The notes below the pieces were generated by a model. It did not search any database and had not been told where the DNA came from. It worked only from the letters and a program-made list of their open reading frames with translations. DNA of 5,661 bases from Flavobacteriales bacterium. Lineage in GTDB: Bacteria; Bacteroidota; Bacteroidia; Flavobacteriales_D; Parvicellaceae. Position numbers and translations under genes: made by a program. The stretch is taken from contig WFNC01000436.1 of assembly GCA_015488785.1 (NCBI GenBank), positions 1 to 5,661 on the forward strand, read 5' to 3'. Numbering within the stretch: the first letter of the stretch is position 1; each line of letters starts with the position of its first letter. Shown here piece after piece: positions 1 to 5,661 of this stretch.

Positions 1-1126
1 AAAAAGCAACATTCCAATCGGTAATTTGTCGGAAGCGGAAGATACCTTGGTGCTAGAGAAAGCATTAAAATCATTAGCCAATACAACTGAAATTAACATT
101 GGACACGCAGGGACAGCAATGCGTTTTTTGACGGCTTTTCTTTCGTTGCAAAATGGGAAGACATTTTTGTTGTATGGTTCTAAAAGAATGGAACAACGAC
201 CAATCGAAATTTTAGTAACTGCTTTAAATCAAATTGGAGCCAATATTTGTTATGAAAAAAAAGGAGGATATCCTCCTTTGAACATCAAAGGGAAACAATT
301 AAAAGGAGGAAGCGTAGCGATAGATTCCAGCGTTAGTTCTCAGTATATTTCCGCTTTGTTAATGCTCGCGCCTTTATTGGAGAAGGGTTTAAACCTTTCT
401 TTAAAAGGAGAGATTGTTTCTTCTCCATATTTAGAAATGACAATTGATTTGATGCGTTATTTTGATGTTGAAGTAGTGCGTAATAAAACTGAATTTAGAA
501 TAAAAAAACAAGCTTATAATTTTAAACAGATACAGATAGAATCCGATTGGAGTGCGAGTTCTTACTGGTTTGAAATTGTAGCTTTGTCTTCTTCGTGTAA
601 GGTTCAACTCAATGGCTTATTTCAAAATAGCAGGCAAGGAGATGCTGTTTTGCCGATTTTATTTCAATCTTTTGGAGTCATCTCAACTTGGAATGAGAAA
701 GGGTTGCTGTTAGAAAAGAAAAAGAATTTCAGTTTTTCAAAAGAAACAAAAATAGAAGTTGATTTGACGAATACGCCCGATTTAGCACAGACTTTGGTTT
801 GTACCTGTGTCGGTTTGGGACTTAAATTTAGGTTTACAGGATTATCAACTTTAGTGATAAAAGAAACGAACCGTTTGGAAGCGCTAAAAATCGAATTGAG
901 CAAGTTTAATGTTTCAATTTCTATCCATAATGATTCAGAATTGGAGTTAATTGAAGATTATAAAATTTGTAAACCAAACAAAGGAATAGAAACTTATCAA
1001 GATCACCGAATGGCGATGGCTTTTGCTCCGTTGAGTTTAATTGTAGGCGAATTAGAGATTGAAAATCCCGAGGTAGTCAAAAAATCTTACCCGAATTATT
1101 GGAAAGATGTTTCTTGTTTTTTTTAG
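1..1126 (+). CDS. aroA: 3-phosphoshikimate 1-carboxyvinyltransferase (EPSP synthase), 5'-truncated by window edge
   Basis: The product joins phosphoenolpyruvate to shikimate-3-phosphate, giving EPSP and phosphate, the sixth step of the cytosolic shikimate pathway. The frame is open from the left edge (first full codon at 2) to TAG at 1124-1126, giving 374 residues. About 30-40 N-terminal residues are missing, including the family's GSKS-x-x-x-R substrate loop, so the TTG at 26 is not the start. Numbering from the first full codon, visible motifs are HAGTAMRF (35-42, first EPSP-synthase signature), RMEQRPI, SSQYISALLM with Q114, SDWSASSYW, TPD with D260 (aligned with the catalytic Asp), KETNRL with E288 (aligned with the catalytic Glu), and DHRMAMAF with R336. 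These follow family order, and I see no frameshift. The signatures carry His where many homologues have Asn before AGT, and Asn where KETDR is usual. A second in-frame TAG follows the stop directly. No strong terminator is visible just after it. Confidence 0.96.
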   Translation, partial: KSNIPIGNLSEAEDTLVLEKALKSLANTTEINIGHAGTAMRFLTAFLSLQNGKTFLLYGSKRMEQRPIEILVTALNQIGANICYEKKGGYPPLNIKGKQLKGGSVAIDSSVSSQYISALLMLAPLLEKGLNLSLKGEIVSSPYLEMTIDLMRYFDVEVVRNKTEFRIKKQAYNFKQIQIESDWSASSYWFEIVALSSSCKVQLNGLFQNSRQGDAVLPILFQSFGVISTWNEKGLLLEKKKNFSFSKETKIEVDLTNTPDLAQTLVCTCVGLGLKFRFTGLSTLVIKETNRLEALKIELSKFNVSISIHNDSELELIEDYKICKPNKGIETYQDHRMAMAFAPLSLIVGELEIENPEVVKKSYPNYWKDVSCFF

Positions 1127-1252
1127 TAGGTGAGTAGGTGTGACTGTTGGTGAGAATTTAATTTTCTGTAAAAAGGATAATTTTTTTTTGTTTAATGAAT
1201 TTAAGAATCAAAAACAATATTGTACATTTTACAAAAAAATAATTATAGTATT

Positions 1253-1304
1253 AAACTTTGAGGCACTTCTATATTACACTATCCATACTAAACTCTGTAG
1301 AACC
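1253..1304 (+). repeat. Imperfect direct repeat, copy A core (52 bp)
   Basis: The segment begins AAACTTTGAGG and ends GTAGAACC. It aligns without gaps to 1358-1409, with 42 of 52 positions identical by hand count. Similarity extends upstream: TTAAGAATCA at 1201-1210 recurs at 1312-1321, followed in both cases by a short inverted repeat around TGTAC or TTGTA. The full unit is therefore about 105-111 bp with small indels. Copy A as a whole spans about 1201-1311. Strand is nominal. Confidence 0.8.
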
Positions 1305-1357
1305 AATAATTTTAAGAATCATAGTACATTTACATTGTACAAAAAGGAGGTAATATA

Positions 1358-1409
1358 AAACTTTGAGGTACTTATAAATTATACTACTTGTACTAAACAC
1401 GGTAGAACC
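1358..1409 (+). repeat. Imperfect direct repeat, copy B core (52 bp)
   Basis: This is the second copy of the unit at 1253-1304, beginning AAACTTTGAGG and ending GTAGAACC. Its upstream part includes TTAAGAATCA (1312-1321) and a small inverted repeat, GTACA at 1324-1328 and TGTAC at 1336-1340. Ten substitutions separate the two cores, so the duplication is not recent, or the copies were acquired separately. A TTTAATTTAAG at 1424-1434 may be the decayed start of a third copy, but this is too short to call. Confidence 0.8.
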
Positions 1410-1449
1410 TAACTGTTTTTTCATTTAATTTAAGTATATTTATCTTTTA

Positions 1450-1595
1450 TTGGGTGTGCGTAGTGCTTTAATTGGTCTAAAACCTATTTTCGCATAAAGG
1501 ATAGAAACGGCATCCTTTTATTTTTTTTTTAAAATAAAAGATACAGTGGATAGCCTGACCTTTCTAATTTTTTTATTAGAAAGGATATGCCCCAA
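1450..1595 (+). ncRNA. Candidate flavobacterial structured RNA/dispersed element (possibly Flavo-1-like)
   Basis: Seen directly: two perfect 10-bp hairpins, each with a T6 loop, at 1515-1524/1531-1540 and 1559-1568/1575-1584. TTGGG at 1450-1454 can pair with CCCAA at 1591-1595, and TGCG at 1457-1460 with CGCA at 1491-1494. Between them lie the unpaired-looking blocks GGATAGAAACGGCATCC (1499-1515) and GATACAGTGGATAGCC (1540-1555). From memory, blocks of the form GGATAGAARYGG-ATCC, hairpin, GAT-GGATAGCC-GACC, hairpin, GG-GCCC recur between genes across flavobacterial genomes, with hairpin arms that vary while pairing is kept. That fits this element. Assignment to the Rfam Flavo-1 family is a guess. 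It ends 20 bases before the porU2-like start codon, so it could be a separate small RNA, part of the leader, or an inserted mobile repeat. Strand is taken from the recalled orientation. Confidence 0.55.
1496..1530 (+). terminator. Possible rho-independent terminator (alternative fold within the structured element)
   Basis: AAAGGAT at 1496-1502 can pair with ATCCTTT at 1512-1518 around a 9-base loop, and a T-rich run ending in T10 follows (to 1530). This resembles an intrinsic terminator, although the 7-bp stem has only two G-C pairs. It cannot form together with the 1515-1540 hairpin, because 1515-1518 is used by both. It may terminate transcription coming from aroA, or it may be incidental to the conserved element. 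Confidence 0.3.
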
Positions 1596-1618
1596 ACAAA
1601 AAAAACAGATAGATAATG
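1596..1618 (+). promoter_or_regulatory. A-rich translation initiation region of the PorU2-like gene
   Basis: The bases before the ATG at 1616 are almost all A with no GGAGG-like site, as is common in Bacteroidota, where A-rich leaders often replace Shine-Dalgarno pairing. The start is fixed by an in-frame TAG at 1610-1612, two codons upstream, so no earlier start is possible, and the ATG leads straight into a signal peptide. Confidence 0.7.
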
Positions 1619-4600
1619 ACTAAAACATTGATATTATTCTTGAGTATTCTAGCTTTTGTTTCTTCATTCAAAGGGCAGACTTTTGGGAATGAATGGATAG
1701 ATTATAATCAAAAATATTTTTCGTTTAAAGTTTCGGAAACAGGAATTCAGCGATTAGATTATAATTCAGTACAAACAGCTTTGAATCAACAAGGAATTTC
1801 TTTAGCTACAATTCCGACGAGTGAATTTCAAGTTTTTGGAAGAGAGAAAGAAGTGGAATTGTTTATCGAAGACGGAGGAGATGGTCAGTTTGATAGTGGA
1901 GATTACATCGAGTTTTATGCGCAAAAAAATGACGGATGGCTAGATTCTTTACTCTTCGATAATCCGACTGATATTGGAGATTCTTACTATAGTTTTTTTA
2001 ACGATACGATTAATTATTTTTTTACATGGAACAGTTTGGGAGTAAATAAAAGAATGCAAGTTGAAACTGATGTTGCTTTTGGAAATTACCCTTCGGTTGA
2101 TTACTGTTGGCGAAAAACACATAAAAAATATACAGAAACTTATAGTCAAGGATTAAAATTGCAAGGGTTGTCGAGCCCAAGTTATGGTTCGGGAGAAGGT
2201 TGGATGAGTGCTAGGTTTTCTACAAATCAAACAAAAATATCAGCTGTTTCTACGCTGAATGTTTACACTGGTAATGCAAGTTTAACGGCAAAATGTGAAG
2301 CTGTTTCTGCAAGTGCGAGTTCTAGTGCTTATACAGGTAGTTTCAATCACAACACAAAAATTTTTATAGGAAGTTCCAATACGCTTTTAATTGATACGTC
2401 TTATACTGGTTACCAAATGATTAAAAAAAGTTTTGAAGTGCCACTGTCTTTGCTTGGTAATTCGGTTACTAATGTAAAGCACAAGATTTCAAATATTGGA
2501 CAATTGACAGATTATCAAAGTGTTTCTTCCGTTACGCTTTTTTATCCGCATACTTTCAATTTTGAGAATGAAGCTTATTTTGAGTTTGCTTTGCCTGCCA
2601 ATTTTACTAATAATAAATCTTCGATAGCAGTTTCAAATGTTCAAGGAAATGTTCCTTATGTTTATGTTTTTAAGAATGGAGTGTATAAAATCCCAATGGT
2701 TGATGCAGGTGGAAATTGGAATGCTGTAATCCCTAATTTAGGACAAGATTCTTTAATTTCTGTGTTGATTGATTCGGCGAATTATCATTCGGTTGGTAAT
2801 TTGGAAGCTGTTAATAATACAGGATTGTTTCATGATTATAGTAGTTTCTCAGGTTCAAACCCTTATGTAATTGTAACGCATAAACGTTTAATGGATGGCG
2901 CTCGAAATTATGCAACTTACAGACAATCGACAGGTTATGATACTTTGGTCTTGAATATAAAAGAATTGTATTTTCAGTTTTCGGGAGGAATAGAAAAACA
3001 TCCACTTTCGATAAAACGATTCAATATGCAGGCGATTCACAATTGGAATACAGCTCCAAAACATTTATTCTTGATTGGTAAATCGGTTCGAGATGTCAAT
3101 GAGTTTAGTTTAGGCGCTAGAGCAGGCGGACTTGCATATAATAGAAATTTGGTTCCTTCTTATGGTTATCCATCGTCGGACAATCATTTCTCCGTTGGTT
3201 TGGAAAATGGAATGATGTCTTTTGCCATTCCTACAGGGAGGTTGAGTGCGACTCAAAATTTTCAAGTAGAGAATTATTTGCAAAAAGTAATGACCTACGA
3301 ACAATTGCAAACTCCTTATCTTAATTATACCATACCAGAAAAGGAATGGCAAAAGAATGTCTTGCATTTTGGAGGAGGTTCTGATAGCATTGAACAAGTA
3401 CAAATTGGTTCGTTGTTGAATAATTTCAAACAAGTAATTGAAGATACGTTATTCGGTGGTTTGGTCAGTACATATACTAAGGATCCAACTTCTTCGGTGA
3501 TTAATTCAGACGATTTTTTTGAGGTTCAAGAAAAGCTAGAAAAAGGAGTTTCGCTTATTACTTTTTTTGGTCATGCATCTAACGGAGGAGGATTTAGCCA
3601 GAATATAGACAGTCCAAATAATTGGAATAATCAAGGGAAGTTTCCTATCGTTATTGGTTTGGGGTGTTATACTGGAGATGTTCATCAGCCAGATACAACC
3701 AGTTATGCCGAACAATTAATTGAGCCTTCGGATGTTGGAGCAGTAGCGTTTATGTCAACGGTTAAGCTTGGTTTTGTGACTTATATATCGAGTTATACAG
3801 AATATTTATATGCCGAGTTTTCTAAAGCTGATTACGGAGGGTCTTTGGGAGAGCAAATGAAAAAAACAGTCGATTCTTTGTATAATATTATAGGTCCGAA
3901 TAATTGGAGTGTAATACAAGAAAGTAATTTTAATGGAATGTCTTTGCAGGGAGATCCTGCAATAAAAATAAATTCGCATCAAGCACCAGAACTTGTACTT
4001 TCTAACGATCGAGTTTGGAGTGTTCCTACTCAAATCGATTTGTCGGTAGATACTTTTGATTTGTATGTCGTTGTAACGAATATAGGAAGCGCATTTAGAG
4101 ATTCTTTTAATTTGGAAGTAACTCGCTCGTTTCCTAATGGCGTAGATTCTGTTTATTCTAAAATAGTTGTCGGATGTTTGAATCGAGATACGGTTGTTTT
4201 TAGAATTCCTACTTATCACAACATTGCCATAGGGGCAAATAATTATTCAATCAGAGCAGATTTACCAAATTCTGTTATCGTTGAGCATGTAGATGAAATC
4301 ATAAATAATCAAATAAATTTTACAAACTATGTTATTTCAAATGGATTAAAACCTATTTGGCCTTATGATTATGCGATTATCCCCAACAATCAAGAAACGT
4401 TAAAAGCTTCAACTATAAATCCTTTTGAAGCTTTCAATAATTATGTTTTTGAAATAGATACCACTGATTTGTTTAATTCTCCATTTAAAAGAGAACAGAT
4501 ACAGTCTAGTATTGGAGGTGTGATAGAAGCAAAACCGACGCATTGGCTGAGTAGTTCAACTCAACTGTCAGCTCCTTTAACATTTACCGATAGTACCGTT

Positions 4601-5661
4601 TATTTTTGGAGGTGTTCACCAGATAGTAGTGTGAAAACGTGGATGGAATCATCGTTTCAATATATTCCAAATAAATGGGGATGGGGGCAAAGTCATTTTT
4701 TTCAATTTAAGAACAATGAATATGCGAATATAACTTACAATAGACCCAATCGAACTTTTGATTTTGAGCCGTCTGTTGCTAAAGTTAACGTGGTAACAAA
4801 AATCCATTTGAATACCCATTGGACTAGTCCTGAACCTCAAGCGACATTGTGGTCTATATCTGGACAAACCCAAGATTATGGAGGTTTTGTTTGGCCTGCA
4901 ATTCACGTAGGAGTCATTGATCCGGTGACGTTACAAAATTGGAAAACGCCTTGGGTAGATGGGAATAACGTAGTGCATAATCCCGATAATTGCTTTGGGC
5001 AGTTCAATGGAGATCCAGCGGTTTGTTCGAATACAACTTTAATGGGACGAAATAGACAACACGGTTATTTTATTTTTAACTATAAATCACCTGACCAAAT
5101 GGATTCTTTGGCAGTCTTTTTAGAAACGAAAGTGCCTGTTGGTCATTATATAATTGCTTATTCTTATATTCCGAATAATTATAACTTACCTGTTTCATTA
5201 AATGGAGCAATGCCTGCGGATTTGTTTACTGCTTTTCAGAATTTAGGGGCTACTGGTTTTAATGCTGGTGACCCTGATGATGGTTTTATTTTCTTTTGTA
5301 AGAAAGGAGATCCTTCGACTGCACAAGAAATACATTCAGATCCAATGGCAGGAAATGTTGTTTACCCAGGTGCTGAATCTTTAGAGTTTGAAGCCTTGGT
5401 TCAAGGGTCTAATGTTCAGGGGTTTATTAATTCTACCGTAGCGGGTCCTGCTTCTGATTGGGATGTCTTGCATTGGAAACAAAACACATTAGATGTCAAT
5501 ACAGGAGATTCTACTTTATTACGATTGTATGGAATAACTGATTTAGGAAACGAAACAATGTTGTTAGATACTTTAATGACGCATCAAGATTCTATAATTA
5601 ATCTTCAAAATATAATTGATGCAAACCAACATCCTTTTGCTCGATTGGAAGCTTGGGAAAT
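1616..5661 (+). CDS. porU2: PorU2-like secreted C25-family cysteine peptidase (putative type IX secretion system sortase), 3'-truncated by window edge
   Basis: The frame is open for 1348 codons to the right edge with no stop. Residues 1-20 or so form a signal peptide (hydrophobic L5-V15), so the protein is exported. An N-terminal beta-rich region includes GDGQFDSGDYIEFY (88-101), a pattern typical of PorU-type proteins. The C25 (gingipain-type) domain spans about 417-785. It has YVIVTHKRL at its start, a VPSYGYPSSDNHF block (513-525), GRL at 541-543, FFGHAS with catalytic His653, GLGCYTGD with catalytic Cys684, and GDPA (779-782) near its end. The His-Cys spacing of 31 is close to that of gingipain RgpB (His211/Cys244). 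A CARDB-like beta domain follows (about 791-901), then a YFWRCS segment and GWGQSHFFQF (1022-1031), an ILEI/FAM3-like domain (about 1097-1235), and a beta region with AGPASDW (1276-1282). PorU proper cleaves C-terminal signals of T9SS cargo and attaches cargo to the cell surface. PorU2 is a longer paralogue whose role is not well established, so sortase activity is inferred. A T9SS C-terminal domain would lie beyond the window. An ordinary secreted C25 protease is the main alternative. Confidence 0.88.
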   Translation, partial: MTKTLILFLSILAFVSSFKGQTFGNEWIDYNQKYFSFKVSETGIQRLDYNSVQTALNQQGISLATIPTSEFQVFGREKEVELFIEDGGDGQFDSGDYIEFYAQKNDGWLDSLLFDNPTDIGDSYYSFFNDTINYFFTWNSLGVNKRMQVETDVAFGNYPSVDYCWRKTHKKYTETYSQGLKLQGLSSPSYGSGEGWMSARFSTNQTKISAVSTLNVYTGNASLTAKCEAVSASASSSAYTGSFNHNTKIFIGSSNTLLIDTSYTGYQMIKKSFEVPLSLLGNSVTNVKHKISNIGQLTDYQSVSSVTLFYPHTFNFENEAYFEFALPANFTNNKSSIAVSNVQGNVPYVYVFKNGVYKIPMVDAGGNWNAVIPNLGQDSLISVLIDSANYHSVGNLEAVNNTGLFHDYSSFSGSNPYVIVTHKRLMDGARNYATYRQSTGYDTLVLNIKELYFQFSGGIEKHPLSIKRFNMQAIHNWNTAPKHLFLIGKSVRDVNEFSLGARAGGLAYNRNLVPSYGYPSSDNHFSVGLENGMMSFAIPTGRLSATQNFQVENYLQKVMTYEQLQTPYLNYTIPEKEWQKNVLHFGGGSDSIEQVQIGSLLNNFKQVIEDTLFGGLVSTYTKDPTSSVINSDDFFEVQEKLEKGVSLITFFGHASNGGGFSQNIDSPNNWNNQGKFPIVIGLGCYTGDVHQPDTTSYAEQLIEPSDVGAVAFMSTVKLGFVTYISSYTEYLYAEFSKADYGGSLGEQMKKTVDSLYNIIGPNNWSVIQESNFNGMSLQGDPAIKINSHQAPELVLSNDRVWSVPTQIDLSVDTFDLYVVVTNIGSAFRDSFNLEVTRSFPNGVDSVYSKIVVGCLNRDTVVFRIPTYHNIAIGANNYSIRADLPNSVIVEHVDEIINNQINFTNYVISNGLKPIWPYDYAIIPNNQETLKASTINPFEAFNNYVFEIDTTDLFNSPFKREQIQSSIGGVIEAKPTHWLSSSTQLSAPLTFTDSTVYFWRCSPDSSVKTWMESSFQYIPNKWGWGQSHFFQFKNNEYANITYNRPNRTFDFEPSVAKVNVVTKIHLNTHWTSPEPQATLWSISGQTQDYGGFVWPAIHVGVIDPVTLQNWKTPWVDGNNVVHNPDNCFGQFNGDPAVCSNTTLMGRNRQHGYFIFNYKSPDQMDSLAVFLETKVPVGHYIIAYSYIPNNYNLPVSLNGAMPADLFTAFQNLGATGFNAGDPDDGFIFFCKKGDPSTAQEIHSDPMAGNVVYPGAESLEFEALVQGSNVQGFINSTVAGPASDWDVLHWKQNTLDVNTGDSTLLRLYGITDLGNETMLLDTLMTHQDSIINLQNIIDANQHPFARLEAWE

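Larger units (their letters stand above)
1127..1449. other. AT-rich intergenic region with tandem repeat, no gene
   Basis: This stretch follows the aroA stop and is dominated by A/T runs. It begins with a GT-rich patch (1127-1154) and a T9 tract (1181-1189), then holds two imperfect tandem repeat copies, annotated separately. A short frame from a GTG at 1140 to TAA at 1358 exists, but it runs through the repeat, is rich in Phe, Lys and Asn, and resembles no protein I know, so it is not called. No convincing rho-independent terminator for aroA is visible immediately after the stop codon. Confidence 0.7.

Noticed and set aside
1..28. Start of aroA at the TTG at 26
   Set aside because: The frame is open and homologous upstream to the window edge (KSNIPIGNLSEAEDTLVL), and the protein would lack essential N-terminal residues, so the true start lies outside the window.
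1116..1129. Possible frameshift in the T8 tract at the end of aroA
   Set aside because: The family's conserved C-terminal KKSYPNYWKD is intact just before the tract and only a few residues follow, so the TAG stop fits the normal length. The adjacent second TAG adds no evidence of a shift.
1341..1350. A perfect Shine-Dalgarno-like AAAAAGGAGG
   Set aside because: No ATG or GTG follows at a usable distance. The TTG at 1363 opens only a four-codon frame (TTG AGG TAC TTA, then TAA). Bacteroidota seldom rely on such sites, and the motif is part of the repeat region.
1140..1358. A 72-codon + strand frame starting at GTG
   Set aside because: It runs through the AT-rich tandem repeat, is biased to Phe, Lys and Asn, resembles no known protein, and its copy A/copy B differences show no sign of coding constraint.
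1441..1448. TATCTTTT as a -7 promoter element for the PorU2-like gene
   Set aside because: It has one mismatch to TAnnTTTG but no TTG at the expected distance upstream. In an AT-rich intergenic region such matches are common by chance.
3806..4219. A 137-codon frame on the minus strand, the longest of several antisense frames (others at 664-903, 1949-2149, 2811-3005, 3110-3433, 4649-4906)
   Set aside because: Each lies wholly opposite a well-supported + strand coding region, gives a composition expected from antisense reading, and shows no recognisable motif.

Overview
The window looks like chromosomal DNA from a member of the Bacteroidota, most likely a flavobacterium. The evidence is the low G+C (judged by eye, not counted), a flavobacterial-type AroA, a very long secreted C25-family peptidase of the kind tied to the type IX secretion system (T9SS), and an A-rich leader without a Shine-Dalgarno site before the second gene. 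All recognition is from memory of protein families; no search was run.

Layout: (1) 1-1126, + strand: the 3' nine-tenths or so of aroA (EPSP synthase, shikimate pathway), entering from the left edge. (2) 1127-1615: a 489-bp AT-rich intergenic region. Its first part carries two imperfect tandem copies of a repeat of about 105-111 bp (52-bp cores at 1253-1304 and 1358-1409). Its second part (about 1450-1595) carries a compact structured element. This has two perfect 10-bp hairpins with T6 loops, a possible long-range closing stem, and sequence blocks resembling a small-RNA-like element dispersed in flavobacterial genomes (possibly the Flavo-1 motif). (3) 1616-5661, + strand: one uninterrupted reading frame of 1348 codons that leaves the right edge. 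It encodes a PorU2-like C25 cysteine peptidase with a signal peptide, an N-terminal beta-rich region, the C25 catalytic domain with a His653/Cys684 dyad, a CARDB-like beta domain, a conserved WR/GWGQSH region, an ILEI/FAM3-like domain, and the start of a C-terminal beta region.

The two genes share a strand, but the long gap and its structured element argue for separate transcription. They have no evident functional link: AroA is a cytosolic biosynthetic enzyme, while the second product is exported and probably acts at the cell surface. The points most worth a second look are the structured intergenic element next to the peptidase start, its alternative terminator-like fold, the tandem repeat, and the ILEI/FAM3-like domain. 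I found no CRISPR array, tRNA, rRNA, insertion sequence or clearly new multi-gene system.
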